Shown: positions 7,985 to 18,254, counted from the first letter of the stretch. The stretch: DNA of 64,000 bases from Alistipes finegoldii DSM 17242 (GCF_000265365.1 NC_018011.1:1798001-1862000), one strand, 5' to 3'. A program made the numbers and translations. The notes: a model not told the origin generated them from the letters alone.

Positions 7985-8290
7985 TTACACTTTATGCAAT
8001 CCTATGAAATAATCCACAAAAAGACTCTTGATCTGATTGTCGTCGTTGCGGTATTGGCCGCCGTAATTGGTGGCGTCCCAGTTGCCCTGCATCTGTTGCG
8101 TCAGCGGGCTCATGTATCGGTTGCAAATCGAGCCGATGTCCATACTGCCCCATTGCCTGAGTTCGATGCCGGTGAGCTGGAAGTTCGGATTCAGGTTGGC
8201 GGATTTGGTAGGATCGTTGTTCAGATCCTTGTCCACGCACGAACCCAGTAGCAGGAGCGATAAGATGAGCAGTATATTGATTGGTTTCAT
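7985..8290 (-). pseudogene. susD: SusD-like lipoprotein, 5' fragment cut by the element
   Basis: The frame starts at 8290 with a lipoprotein signal (LLLLGSCVDKD) and the usual N-terminal SusD sequence up to about NDDNQIKSLFVDYF, then stops at residue 101 after a few unrelated residues. Full SusD proteins are about 500-600 residues and sit on the cell surface, capping SusC to deliver glycans. The rest of the gene presumably lies beyond the other end of the element. It is 5 bp downstream of susC in the normal susC-susD order. The exact junction within the last 10 codons is uncertain. Confidence 0.88.
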
Positions 8291-8295
8291 GTTGA

Positions 8296-11200
8296 TTAGA
8301 ATTTGAGGTTAATGTTGAATCCGAAACTGCGGCGCGAGGGCAGCGAGCCGTACTCGATTCCTTTTCCGTTGCCGTTGTTGTAGTTGGAGTCGGGGTCGAT
8401 GTTCGGAACGTTCTTGAAGATGATCAGCGGGTTTCGGGCTACGAACGACAGGGTCAGTCCGTCCAGCGCCTTTCCGATCATCCTCCGCGGGAAGCTGTAG
8501 CTGAGCGTCATTTCGCGGATCTTGACGTAGGAGTTGTCCAGCACGAAGAACTGGGGAATGTTGTTGGAGATGAAGTTCCAGTAGCTTTCCGGGTTGCAGT
8601 AGCGGGTATTGGGCGCCCAGCTGATCGTGCCGTCGTCGTTTTTGACCTGAACTACGCCATCCACCAAATAGCCTCCCGTAGGATTCCATGCTGCCGTTTC
8701 GAGTCCGGCGGCAAGGCGTCCTTCTTCGGACTGATACCAGCCGTCCCGTCCTTTGAGCGTCTTTTTGGAGCGTCCGGAGCTGTAGGTGCCCCGCATGGTC
8801 GAGGTGTAGAGGTCCGCGCCGACTTTGATGTCGAAGATGGCGCTGAGGTTCCAGTTCTTGAACCGGACGTTGGTGTACATGCCGCCGGTGAATTTCCAGT
8901 GGGCGTTTCCCAGCGCGGTGTAGTTGTCGCTGACCGAGGGGATGCCGGTGGTCGGATCGACGATGATGTCGCCGTTTTCGTTGCGTTTGTAATCCTTGCC
9001 CATGATCGTGCCCAGCTCTTCGCCCACCACGGCCATGACGCGGACGCCCGCTGCGCCTACCCATTCGGCGTTCTCCACCTCGTACATCTGCGATTCGCCC
9101 AGCGAGTGCACCTTGTTGGAGTTGCGCGCGAAGTTGAAGCCCAGATCCCACTGCCAGTTCTTGGTCTTTACGGGAATGGTGTTGAGCTTGATCTCGATGC
9201 CTTTGTTGGTGAGCACGCCCGAATTGAGCAGGGCGGTCGAATAGCCGGTGCTGATGGAGGTGTTGACGTGGCGGATCTGGTCGCGGCTGGTCTGGCTGTA
9301 GTATGTAAAGTCGAGCACGATGCGCTTGTTCAGGAAGTAGAGCTCGGTGCCGACCTCCCACGAACGGGTCCGGGTCGGTTTGAGATCGCGGTTGGGTACG
9401 GTCGAGTTGGAGATCTGACCCGACGATACGCCGCCGACCGGATGCGGATAAAGTGCGTAGTTGAGCGACATCTGATAGGGGCTGGTGTCATTGCCGACCT
9501 CGGCCCACGAAGCGCGCACCTTGCCGAACGACAGGATTTTGGATACGCTCGACGGTAACAGTTCGGAGAAGATGAAGCTGCCCGATACCGACGGATACAC
9601 GTACGTGTTGTTGATCAGCGTGGAGGTGTTGTCGGCCCTGACGGTGACGTCCAGATAGGCGAAATTCTTATACCCCAGATTGACCATGGCGTAGGCCGAG
9701 TTGATTTGTCTCTGGTAGGGCGATTCGACGATCGTCTTGTCGGAGAAACTGTTGATTTTCTTGATTTCGGGTTCGGCCATGTCCTTGCCCGTGATCGTGG
9801 TCTGGAAGTTGTCCACACGGTAGAGGTTCAATCCGGCCGTTCCGACCAGACTCATGTTTTTGCCCAAGTTGGTGCTGTAGGTGAGCACCGCGTCCGCGTT
9901 GATCGTGCGGTTGCTGTTGGTCTGGGTCTTCAGATAGCCCGATTCGTGGCTCGGCGTGGAGATCGGCGCGAAGTCCTCGAAACTGAACTCGGTGATGTCG
10001 GCGCCTCCGGAGAGCTTGAATTTCAGCTTGTCGGTGATCTTGTATGAGATGCTGGCCGAGGAGATCAGACGGTTCTTTTTGGAGGTGTTGCTCATCTCGT
10101 TGATGATCCAGTAGGGATTGACCCGGTTCACGTCGCCGTTCCAGTTGTAGTATTTTCCCTCCTCGTCCTTATAGTTGTCCCGCAGCAGGTAGAGGTCGTA
10201 AGTCGAAGGCAGCGAGGAGAGGTTCTTGCCCTCGTTGTTGCGGTCCCCTGCCAGAGCGGGACGGTTGTTCACTTTCTCGTAGACGTAGTTTACTTTTACG
10301 TCCACGTCGATCTTCCGCCCGATTTTGGTGTTGGTGCGGACCGTGAACGTGCTGCGGTTCATGCCTGAGTTCGGCACGATATCCCGGTTACGCAGATCGG
10401 AATAGGAGAGTCTGATGCCGGCATCCTTGTAAATCTTGTTGAGCGTGATGCTGTTGTTGGCCGTGACGCCGAGCCGGAAGAAATCCTCGATGCCGTGGTT
10501 GGAGATGGTGTAGGGACGCAGTACGTTGTCGAAATACCATATTTTCAGATTCTTGTCGATTTTTGGGCCCCAGCTTTTCGAGGAGTTCGAGCGGTCGTCG
10601 ATCGTTCCGTAGATGCGGCCGTTGGATCCCTGTCCATATATATATTGTACGTCGTCGAAGCGTGTCAGCTGCTGCTCTACGGTCGTGGTGGAGTTGATCT
10701 CCACGCCGAGGGACTGTCCTTTGCGGGACGAGGCCTTCTTCGTGGTGATCATGATGACGCCGTTGCCGGCCTGCGAGCCGTACAGGGCCGATGCGGCGGG
10801 GCCTTTCAGTACGGAGATGTTCTCGATGTCGTCGGGGTTGATGCTCGAAATGCCGTCTCCCAAGTCATATCCGCCGTCCTTGTTCGCACTGCCGAAATTG
10901 GTGTTGTCGATGGGCATTCCGTCCACTACGTACAGCGGCTGGTTGTTTCCCGTGAGCATCGAGCTGCCTCGGATCTCCACATGGGAGGAGCCGCTGGGGC
11001 CTCCGGCGGTCTGGCTGATGATCAGGCCCGGTTCGCGTCCCGCCAGCGAGTTGATGACGTTCAGCTCCCGCACCTTTTCGAACGCTTCGCCTTTGATGTC
11101 TCCTACCGAGTATCCCAGCGATTTGCGTTCACGGGTCATGCCCAGCGCGGTGACCACGACGTCTTGGATCGTCTCGCTGGTCGTTTCGAGCTTGATGGTG

Positions 11201-11502
11201 AGGTTGGTCTGGGTTCCCACCTTAACCTCGGCTGTTTTGTAGCCGAGGAACTTTACTTCGAGGATCGATGCCGGGGTTACCTGAATCGTGAATTTTCCCG
11301 CAGTGGTTGTCGTTCCGGTTGTCGTTCCCTGAACGATGACGGTGGCGCCGCTCACCGGATTGTCGTTTTCGTCGGTAACCATACCGGACACAGTTCTCTT
11401 TTGGGTGTTACCCCCCCCCTGCCCATAGGCGGGACTCCCGAAAATCATTGCGCAAAATAACGGAAGCGCAGTGTAAATCAATAATAGTCGAATTTTGTTC
11501 AT
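8296..11502 (-). CDS. susC: SusC/RagA-family TonB-dependent outer-membrane transporter
   Basis: A 1068-residue protein with a signal peptide ending near AYG (residue 27). It has a carboxypeptidase-like beta-sandwich domain (TVSGMVTDENDNPVSGATV), a TonB-linked plug domain (LYVVDGMPI, SVLKGPAASALYGS) and a long beta-barrel ending in aromatic FNINLKF. SusC proteins import oligosaccharides across the outer membrane with SusD. The regulator and a GH3 enzyme are next door, so this is one polysaccharide utilisation locus. Its partner gene is broken by the element, so its transport function may be impaired. A nine-G run lies just after the signal peptide. Confidence 0.95.
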   Translation of the reverse strand: MNKIRLLLIYTALPLFCAMIFGSPAYGQGGGNTQKRTVSGMVTDENDNPVSGATVIVQGTTTGTTTTAGKFTIQVTPASILEVKFLGYKTAEVKVGTQTNLTIKLETTSETIQDVVVTALGMTRERKSLGYSVGDIKGEAFEKVRELNVINSLAGREPGLIISQTAGGPSGSSHVEIRGSSMLTGNNQPLYVVDGMPIDNTNFGSANKDGGYDLGDGISSINPDDIENISVLKGPAASALYGSQAGNGVIMITTKKASSRKGQSLGVEINSTTTVEQQLTRFDDVQYIYGQGSNGRIYGTIDDRSNSSKSWGPKIDKNLKIWYFDNVLRPYTISNHGIEDFFRLGVTANNSITLNKIYKDAGIRLSYSDLRNRDIVPNSGMNRSTFTVRTNTKIGRKIDVDVKVNYVYEKVNNRPALAGDRNNEGKNLSSLPSTYDLYLLRDNYKDEEGKYYNWNGDVNRVNPYWIINEMSNTSKKNRLISSASISYKITDKLKFKLSGGADITEFSFEDFAPISTPSHESGYLKTQTNSNRTINADAVLTYSTNLGKNMSLVGTAGLNLYRVDNFQTTITGKDMAEPEIKKINSFSDKTIVESPYQRQINSAYAMVNLGYKNFAYLDVTVRADNTSTLINNTYVYPSVSGSFIFSELLPSSVSKILSFGKVRASWAEVGNDTSPYQMSLNYALYPHPVGGVSSGQISNSTVPNRDLKPTRTRSWEVGTELYFLNKRIVLDFTYYSQTSRDQIRHVNTSISTGYSTALLNSGVLTNKGIEIKLNTIPVKTKNWQWDLGFNFARNSNKVHSLGESQMYEVENAEWVGAAGVRVMAVVGEELGTIMGKDYKRNENGDIIVDPTTGIPSVSDNYTALGNAHWKFTGGMYTNVRFKNWNLSAIFDIKVGADLYTSTMRGTYSSGRSKKTLKGRDGWYQSEEGRLAAGLETAAWNPTGGYLVDGVVQVKNDDGTISWAPNTRYCNPESYWNFISNNIPQFFVLDNSYVKIREMTLSYSFPRRMIGKALDGLTLSFVARNPLIIFKNVPNIDPDSNYNNGNGKGIEYGSLPSRRSFGFNINLKF
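11411..11419 (-). repeat. Nine-base G tract in the 5' coding part of susC
   Basis: Nine consecutive C on the plus strand (G in the gene) cover coding bases 84-92 of susC, encoding the glycines right after the signal peptide. In this assembly the frame is open. Homopolymers of this length can slip during replication. Confidence 0.85.
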
Positions 11503-11702
11503 CGGGTTAATAATTTAAGTTGGTTTTTATAAAATGGGTTTTTCGCTCGGATTTTTTTGCCGTTAGCTAAATAAGCCTTTTTTTGGTTTAAATAGTGACT
11601 GAATATTGTATTTGTATGAAACAAAATTGCGATTTACTTAATTTTGTAAGATATTTATAGGTTTGTATAATTATGTGGCATATGGAGAGACGAAATTCGG
11701 CT

Positions 11703-11710
11703 TATCTTTA
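11703..11710 (+). promoter_or_regulatory. Possible -7 box of the hybrid sensor gene
   Basis: TATCTTTA differs by one base from TAnnTTTG and lies about 40 bp before the GTG/ATG starts of the hybrid regulator. The 247-bp divergent region 11503-11749 is very AT-rich; I saw no convincing -7 box for susC on the other strand. Confidence 0.45.
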
Positions 11711-11749
11711 AAATATTAAAAATAAAGAAATAGAGAGACGACTTTATCG

Positions 11750-14700
11750 GTGGAAAAGATGGGCGGACGGATTCATATTTGGATGGCTTGTGTCGTGACG
11801 GCGTTCTTTGCGGTCGCAAGGGCGAATGCCGGAGCATATACGTTTAAAAGTTATCAGGTCGAAAACGGCCTTTCGCAAAACAGCGTGCTTTCCATCCTGC
11901 AGGACCGGGAGGGATTCATGTGGTTCGGTACCAAGGACGGACTCAATTGTTTCGACGGTTATTCGTTCAAGGTTTATCGCCGTCAGAGCGGCGTGGAGAC
12001 CTCGCTGGGCAATAATTTCGTGTTTTCGCTCCGTGAGGATTCCCACGGCCGGTTCTGGGTGGGAACGGGCCGGGGCGTCTGGCTGTTCGACAAGGAGCGT
12101 GAGACGTTCCGCAAGTTTCGCGTCGAGGTTTCGGGCCGGGATATCCTGACCGCGCAGATCAGTGCGATCATGGAGGACGATGCTGGCGACATATGGCTGG
12201 CGACCCACGGGCAGGGGCTGTTCCGGATCGACAGGAATCTGGCGTGTACGCACCATTTCCAGACTCCGCAGATTCCGTCCAATTTCATCGGGTCCGTCGT
12301 TCAGGACAAGATGGGCGGCATTTGGGTGGGAACCGTCGGCAAGGGAATCGTGATGCTCGATCCCGCGACTTCGCGGGTCGATTCGCTGCCCGAATATGTT
12401 TCGGAGGGAATCCGGGACAAAGTGATTTCGAGCCTTTATTGCGACGACAACAACAATGTCTGGGTCGGCACGTCGAAAGAGGGGCTGCATTGTATCAACA
12501 ACCGTGCGCTGCGGGTGCAGCACTACCTCGACAAATCGATTCTGAACATCCGGTCGATTACGCAGTATCTCGATGACGTAATCGTTATGGGGTCGGACAA
12601 CGGGCTGGTCATGCTCGACACCTCCACCGGCGAATATCGCCTGACCAACAAGTCGCTCAACAGCAATCTGTCCGACAATTCGATCTTCTCGATTATCCGT
12701 GACCGGGAGAATTCGCTTTGGATAGGCACCTATTTCGGCGGCGTGAACTATTATTCCCCGTTGATCAATCGTTTCGAGCATTATTATTCCAGTAACGGGC
12801 ATCGCAATTTCAACGGGAACATCGTCAGTCAGATCCGGCAGGACAAGAACGGGAAGATCTGGATAGGAACCGACGACAAGGGACTGAGCCTGTTCGATCC
12901 GCAGACCGGACAATTCGAGCCGAGTGCGTTGTGCGGAAAGGTCACCTACCACAACGTGCAGGCGATTCTTTGCAATGACGACTACCTGTGGGTGGGCCTT
13001 TACAACAAGGGAATCAACCGGATCGACTTGAAAACGGGCCGCGTGAAAAACTATGTCAGCCGTCCCGGAGACAGCACGGGCATCGACGACAGCAACATAT
13101 TCGCCATCACACGGCTCTCCACGGGAGAGCTGCTCTTCGCCACGCCGATCGGGGTGAACGTCTATAACGCCGCAGAGGATAATTTTACGCGGATTCCGCA
13201 ACTGGTCAATGTCTTTGTGAAATCCATTTTGGAGGATTATCTGGGCAATCTCTGGTTCGCCACCAACAACGAGGGAATCTGGTGCCGGACCAAGAGCGGT
13301 CAATGGTGCCGCTACGTCAACAATCCCGCGGACTCCAATTCGTTGAGTTATAATGCGGTGAATTATATCTACGAGGACCGGAAGAACCGGCTCTGGTTCT
13401 GTACGGACGGCGGCGGGGTGTGCCTGTGGAATCACCGGGACAAGACGTTCCGGACGATCGACGAAAACCGGGGGCTGCCCAACAATGTGGTCTACGCGAT
13501 CGTCGACGATTTGAACGGGCATCTCTGGGTCAGCACCAACAAGGGACTCGCGGCGATCAGCGAGGAGGACTGGACCGTCAGGACCTACAACTCTTCGCAG
13601 CGGATACAGAACGTACTCTATAATTACAATGCCGTGCTCCGGGACCGGGACAATTATCTCTATTTCGGCGGCGTGAACGGCTTCGTCCGTTTCGATCCGC
13701 GGGAAATCACGCCCAACGATTTTACTCCGGCGGTCAAGATCACGGCGGTGAGCGTGCTGAACCGGGATATTCCCGTATCGGAGGGCGGGGACAAACGGTT
13801 TGTGCTCAAACGCAATCAGTCCACCTTCCGGTTCGACTTCGTGCTGTTGAGCTACGTTTCGCCGCCGGATAATCTCTATGCCTATAAACTGGAGGGCTTT
13901 GACCGGGACTGGACTACGGTGCAGGGTTATCCGCACGCCCATTACATGAATATCCCTTCGGGAAAATACAGGTTCCGGGTCCGGGCCGCCAATAGCGACG
14001 GGGTATGGAACGACCGAAGCGACGAAATAGAAATCGTTGTCAAACGTCCGTTCTTTTCTTCCGTGGCGATGCTCGTGCTCTATACGGCGTTGCTGCTGGC
14101 CGGAATCTGGTTCTGGGTCCGAAGGTTCAGGTCCCGCGTCAAGGCCCGGAGCGAGAAGAAGTTTCTGGAAGACAAGATCAACTTCTTCACCAACATCGCC
14201 CATGAGATACGCACTCCGCTGTCGCTGATTACGGCGCCGCTCGAAAATATCATCAAATCCGGTGACGGCACCGTGCAGACGAGAGACAATCTGCACGTGA
14301 TCGAACGCAATTCCAACCGCCTGCTCGAACTTGTCAATCAACTGCTCGATTTTAGAAAGATCGAGGAGGAGATGTTTATCCTCAACCGGGAGAGGACGGA
14401 TATCAACGGTATTGTCCGCAAGGTGTACGCGCAGTATGAGTACGAGGCGCGGGCCAAGAACATAGACCTGCGGATCGAGCTTCCCGGAGAGGAGGTCGGG
14501 TGTCTTGTCGATGCGGAGGCGATTTTCAAGGTGATCAGCAACCTGATGTCGAACGCCATGAAGTTTACCCGCGACACGATCTGGCTGGAGTTGTGCCGGG
14601 ACGAGGGTACGGCGGTGGTCCGGGTGCGCGACAACGGGGCCGGACTCGATGACCGGGATGCCGGCAGGATATTCGATCCCTTCGTGCAGGGCAGCAACAA

Positions 14701-15646
14701 TACGCTGAGTGCCGGTTCCGGAATCGGACTCGCGCTTGCGCAGGCGCTGGCAAGGAAAAACAAGGGCGAAATCGAACTTGACCGCAGCTGCGGTCAAGGC
14801 GCCGTGTTCGTACTGACGCTTCCGCTGGCCGAAGCCGCTGCGGACGAATCTTTGGCCAAGCATGCGACTCATTCGTTCGGAGGCGCCGCCGAGGACAATC
14901 GCCAGCGGATTCTGGTCGTCGAGGACAACGATGAGCTGCGGGAATTCATATGCCGCAGCCTGAGCGATCAGTATACGATTGCCAGCGCCGTTGACGGAAT
15001 GCAGGCGCTCAAGGTTTTGGATAACGAAGGGGTGGTGGACCTCGTTATCTCGGATGTCATGATGCCCCGGATCGATGGATTGGAATTGTGCAAAAGGATC
15101 AAGAACGATCCGGCCTATTCGCACATTCCGGTCATTCTCCTCTCCGCAAAGGTAGACCAGTCGGTTAAGATCAAGGGGTTCGAACAGGGCGCCGACGTGT
15201 ACATCGAGAAGCCGTTCTCGATGGACCAGCTCAAGGCTCAGATAGGCAGTGCGATCGAGAACCGGATGAGGTTGAGGGACAATTTTGTCCGTTCGCCGCT
15301 GCAATACCTCCGGGAGAACCACGGCGGCTGCGACATCCAGTTCCTCAACAAACTGAACGATACGATTCTCTCCAACCTGACCAATACCGAATTCTCGATA
15401 AACGGGCTGGCTGAACTTTTTTGCATGAGCCGGTCCAGCCTGCATAAGAAGATCAAGGCGCTGACGGGGCTGACTCCCAACGACTACATCAAGCTGATCC
15501 GGTTGAACAAGGCGGCGGAGCTGCTTTCTTCGGGGAGCTACAAGGTGAACGAGGTGTGCTATCTGGTCGGGTTCAACACTCCGTCGTATTTTGCGAAGTG
15601 TTTTTATAAACAGTTCAACAAGCTGCCCAGTTCGCAGCTCGACTGA
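11750..15646 (+). CDS. Hybrid two-component system sensor/response regulator
   Basis: A 1298-residue one-protein signalling system. It starts at GTG 11750; ATG 11759 is equally possible and gives a cleaner signal peptide. The periplasmic part is a beta-propeller made of two-component regulator repeats (many I-W-x-G/A-T segments) followed by a Y_Y_Y domain and one membrane helix. The cytoplasmic part has HisKA with phospho-acceptor H818 (HEIRTPL), a HATPase domain (DNGAGLD, GSGIGLALA), a receiver domain with acceptor D1102 (ISDVMMPRIDG) and an AraC-type HTH at the end. These regulators sense glycan breakdown products and switch on the adjacent susCD and hydrolase genes. It is divergent from susC. 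Confidence 0.96.
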   Translation: MEKMGGRIHIWMACVVTAFFAVARANAGAYTFKSYQVENGLSQNSVLSILQDREGFMWFGTKDGLNCFDGYSFKVYRRQSGVETSLGNNFVFSLREDSHGRFWVGTGRGVWLFDKERETFRKFRVEVSGRDILTAQISAIMEDDAGDIWLATHGQGLFRIDRNLACTHHFQTPQIPSNFIGSVVQDKMGGIWVGTVGKGIVMLDPATSRVDSLPEYVSEGIRDKVISSLYCDDNNNVWVGTSKEGLHCINNRALRVQHYLDKSILNIRSITQYLDDVIVMGSDNGLVMLDTSTGEYRLTNKSLNSNLSDNSIFSIIRDRENSLWIGTYFGGVNYYSPLINRFEHYYSSNGHRNFNGNIVSQIRQDKNGKIWIGTDDKGLSLFDPQTGQFEPSALCGKVTYHNVQAILCNDDYLWVGLYNKGINRIDLKTGRVKNYVSRPGDSTGIDDSNIFAITRLSTGELLFATPIGVNVYNAAEDNFTRIPQLVNVFVKSILEDYLGNLWFATNNEGIWCRTKSGQWCRYVNNPADSNSLSYNAVNYIYEDRKNRLWFCTDGGGVCLWNHRDKTFRTIDENRGLPNNVVYAIVDDLNGHLWVSTNKGLAAISEEDWTVRTYNSSQRIQNVLYNYNAVLRDRDNYLYFGGVNGFVRFDPREITPNDFTPAVKITAVSVLNRDIPVSEGGDKRFVLKRNQSTFRFDFVLLSYVSPPDNLYAYKLEGFDRDWTTVQGYPHAHYMNIPSGKYRFRVRAANSDGVWNDRSDEIEIVVKRPFFSSVAMLVLYTALLLAGIWFWVRRFRSRVKARSEKKFLEDKINFFTNIAHEIRTPLSLITAPLENIIKSGDGTVQTRDNLHVIERNSNRLLELVNQLLDFRKIEEEMFILNRERTDINGIVRKVYAQYEYEARAKNIDLRIELPGEEVGCLVDAEAIFKVISNLMSNAMKFTRDTIWLELCRDEGTAVVRVRDNGAGLDDRDAGRIFDPFVQGSNNTLSAGSGIGLALAQALARKNKGEIELDRSCGQGAVFVLTLPLAEAAADESLAKHATHSFGGAAEDNRQRILVVEDNDELREFICRSLSDQYTIASAVDGMQALKVLDNEGVVDLVISDVMMPRIDGLELCKRIKNDPAYSHIPVILLSAKVDQSVKIKGFEQGADVYIEKPFSMDQLKAQIGSAIENRMRLRDNFVRSPLQYLRENHGGCDIQFLNKLNDTILSNLTNTEFSINGLAELFCMSRSSLHKKIKALTGLTPNDYIKLIRLNKAAELLSSGSYKVNEVCYLVGFNTPSYFAKCFYKQFNKLPSSQLD

Positions 15647-15738
15647 TTGTGCGGGCAGTTTGACCGCCGTTCTTTGTATTGTGCAATAACGTTGTATATG
15701 TGGCGCAGATATTGGTAGGCGCGGATCGCCGTGCCGGT

Positions 15739-15746
15739 TATATTTG
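15739..15746 (+). promoter_or_regulatory. Promoter -7 box of the GH3 gene
   Basis: TATATTTG matches TAnnTTTG exactly and lies 53 bp before ATG 15799, so the GH3 gene can be transcribed independently of the regulator upstream. Confidence 0.65.
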
Positions 15747-15798
15747 CACGGCCGTCTGTATGATGGCGAGTGTACTAACCTAAATGATCTGTAGATTT

Positions 15799-18138
15799 AT
15801 GAAAAGAATTGCATTAGCGGCGTTTTTGTTTGTGACGCTTGTTCTTTCTGCCGCAGAGCCGGCTCCTACGCTCAGGCGCAATACGGTGGACGAGGTGATC
15901 GCCGCCATGACGCCTGAGGAGAAGGTGCTCATGGTGATCGGCAACAAAAACAACGACCGGCGCAGGTATATCGGCGAAGGTTCCACTTGGTATTGCGCAA
16001 GGCTCGGTCTGATGCCGACCGTCATGTGCGACGGTCCTGCCGGAGTGCGCATGAAACCCTTCCGGGACGGCGACTCTACCAAAGCCTATTACAGCACCGC
16101 TTTCCCCACAGCCACCGCGCTGGCCGCTACGTGGAATACCGAATTGGTGGAGACGGTCGGTGACGCGATGGGTAACGAAACGCTTGAATACGGTGCCGAC
16201 GTGCTTCTGGCCCCTGCGATGAATATTCAGCGCGATCCGCTGTGCGGACGGAATTTCGAGTACTATTCCGAAGATCCGCTTCTGTCGGGGAAAATGGGCG
16301 CCGCGATGGTGCGCGGGATTCAGTCGCAGGGCGTCGGGACTTCGGTCAAGCATTTCGCGGCGAACAATCAGGAGAGCAACCGCAAGGGTGTCAATGCCGT
16401 GATCAGTCAGCGGGCGCTTCGGGAGATTTACCTGCGCGGCTTCGAGATCGCGATCAGGGAGGCTGCGCCGTGGACCGTCATGTCGTCCTATAATCGGCTT
16501 AACGGGGTGTACGCCTCCCAGAACCGCGACCTGCTGACCACGGTGCTGCGGGACGAATGGGGCTTCGACGGAATGGTGATGACCGACTGGTTCGCCGGCG
16601 ACGACGGGGTGGCTCAGATGAAGGCGGGCAACGATATCATCATGGGCGGCTTCCCTCACGGTCATTACAAATACCATCAGCCCGAAATTCTCAGCGCGCT
16701 TTCCGACAAGACGCTCGATGAGGAGGTTCTTGACCGGAATATCCGCCGGATACTCGGCTTCGTCAAGAAAACGCCCTCTTATAGGGAATACGCCTGCTCC
16801 CTGAAGCCCGATCTTGCGCGGCATGCACAGGTCGCTCAGCGTGCTGCGGACGAGGCGATGGTGCTGCTGAAAAACGACCGGAATACGCTCCCGGTCAGAA
16901 AACCGAATCGGGTTGCGCTTTTCGGCAAGACGTCCTATGATTTCATAGCCGGAGGCACGGGCAGCGGCGAGGTGCATTACGGTCATGCGGTATCCCTCAA
17001 AGAGGGGCTGTCGAACGTCGGGTTCCGGATTTCGTCCGCCGCGGACCGTTTCTACACCCGGTTCGTCGATTCGGTGTTTGCTGCCGGCGGGCACAAGAAA
17101 TATGCGGTAACCCGCTCTCAGGAACCTCGGATCGACAAGGCTCTCGTCGAAGCGGAGGCGAAGGTTACGGACTTGGGAGTCGTGACTCTCGGCCGGTTGT
17201 CCGGAGAGGGCGTGGACCGTAAGGAAGAGGGTTATTTCACCCTGACCGACAATGAAAAGGAACTGCTCGGAGCCGTGTGTTCGGCCTATCATGCACTCGG
17301 AAAAAAAGTGGTTGTCGTACTCAATATCGGAGGGGTGATCGAAACGGCTTCGTGGAAAGAGCTGCCCGACGCGATCCTGCTCTCGTGGCAGACGGGTCAG
17401 CAGGGCGGCGCTGCCGTTGCCGAGCTGCTTCGGGGAACCGTCAATCCTTCCGGAAAGCTGCCCGTGAGCTATCCCGTTTCATATGCCGACGTTCCGTCGT
17501 CGAAATCGTTTCCGGGAATTCCCGCCGACCTGCCGGTCAACTCCTACTATAACGAGGGTGTGTATATCGGCTACCGCTATTACACGACGTATGATGTCCC
17601 TGTGTCCTATCCGTTCGGTTACGGGCTTTCTTACACTCGGTTCGAATATTCCGACCTGACGCTGAGCAGCGATTCGTTTCCGGGACGGATCGATGTCTCG
17701 GTAAAGATCTCCAACACGGGCAAAGTCGCCGGAAAAGAGGTCGTTCAGCTTTATCTGACGGCACCGGCGGTCTTGCAGGACAAGCCGGAGCGGGAATTGA
17801 AAGGTTTTGCCAAAACCCGGCTTCTTGCGCCCGGTGAGAGTCAGGTGCTTACCTTTACGCTCGATCCCCGTTCGCTTTGCTCCTTCCGCAGCGGCATCAG
17901 CAGCTGGGTGGCCGAGGCCGGGCGTTACGAGGTGAAGATCGGCGCTTCGTCGCAGGATATCCGTCAGCGAGCCTCCTTTACGCTCGGAAAGGAGCTGGTC
18001 GTCGAGAAACTGCACGATGTCCTCGCCCCCAATGTGCCGATTAAGGATATGGGGACGACCTCGGCAAAAGTCCTTGGAACGGATCAGCCTTTCGACCACT
18101 ACCATGAACTGGATTATAAATTCAACTGGCACTGGTAA
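15799..18138 (+). CDS. Glycoside hydrolase family 3 (beta-glucosidase-like), secreted
   Basis: A 779-residue protein starting at ATG 15799 (MKRIALAAFLF), which gives a good signal peptide; ATG 15784 in the same frame only adds MICRF. The GH3 N-terminal barrel carries the expected nucleophile D263 in GMVMTDWFAG. The GH3 C-terminal domain (LLSWQTGQQGG, SGKLPVSYP) and a fibronectin-III-like domain (GKEVVQLYL) follow. GH3 enzymes remove terminal beta-linked sugars such as glucose or xylose; the exact substrate cannot be read here. It is likely periplasmic and part of the adjoining utilisation locus. It ends before a strong hairpin terminator. Confidence 0.93.
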   Translation: MKRIALAAFLFVTLVLSAAEPAPTLRRNTVDEVIAAMTPEEKVLMVIGNKNNDRRRYIGEGSTWYCARLGLMPTVMCDGPAGVRMKPFRDGDSTKAYYSTAFPTATALAATWNTELVETVGDAMGNETLEYGADVLLAPAMNIQRDPLCGRNFEYYSEDPLLSGKMGAAMVRGIQSQGVGTSVKHFAANNQESNRKGVNAVISQRALREIYLRGFEIAIREAAPWTVMSSYNRLNGVYASQNRDLLTTVLRDEWGFDGMVMTDWFAGDDGVAQMKAGNDIIMGGFPHGHYKYHQPEILSALSDKTLDEEVLDRNIRRILGFVKKTPSYREYACSLKPDLARHAQVAQRAADEAMVLLKNDRNTLPVRKPNRVALFGKTSYDFIAGGTGSGEVHYGHAVSLKEGLSNVGFRISSAADRFYTRFVDSVFAAGGHKKYAVTRSQEPRIDKALVEAEAKVTDLGVVTLGRLSGEGVDRKEEGYFTLTDNEKELLGAVCSAYHALGKKVVVVLNIGGVIETASWKELPDAILLSWQTGQQGGAAVAELLRGTVNPSGKLPVSYPVSYADVPSSKSFPGIPADLPVNSYYNEGVYIGYRYYTTYDVPVSYPFGYGLSYTRFEYSDLTLSSDSFPGRIDVSVKISNTGKVAGKEVVQLYLTAPAVLQDKPERELKGFAKTRLLAPGESQVLTFTLDPRSLCSFRSGISSWVAEAGRYEVKIGASSQDIRQRASFTLGKELVVEKLHDVLAPNVPIKDMGTTSAKVLGTDQPFDHYHELDYKFNWHW

Positions 18139-18217
18139 CTTTCCGTTCCCGTTCGTTCGGGGACGGCTCTGCGCCCGAATTGTTCCGCCCCGTCTCCGCA
18201 CTTTCTTCCTGAAAAGC

Positions 18218-18251
18218 AAAACCGCGTTAGAATCGTTTCTAACGCGGTTTT
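18218..18251. terminator. Bidirectional terminator between GH3 and tRNA-Leu
   Basis: A perfect 15-bp stem (18218-18232 with 18237-18251) with a TCGT loop starts with AAAA and ends with TTTT. It serves the rightward GH3 gene and the leftward tRNA gene, which converge on it. Confidence 0.9.
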
Positions 18252-18254
18252 TAG

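Noticed and set aside
11744..15445. A very long open frame antisense to the hybrid two-component gene
   Set aside because: It mirrors the codon bias of a GC-rich gene, has no recognisable domains, and the plus-strand frame encodes an unmistakable HTCS protein.
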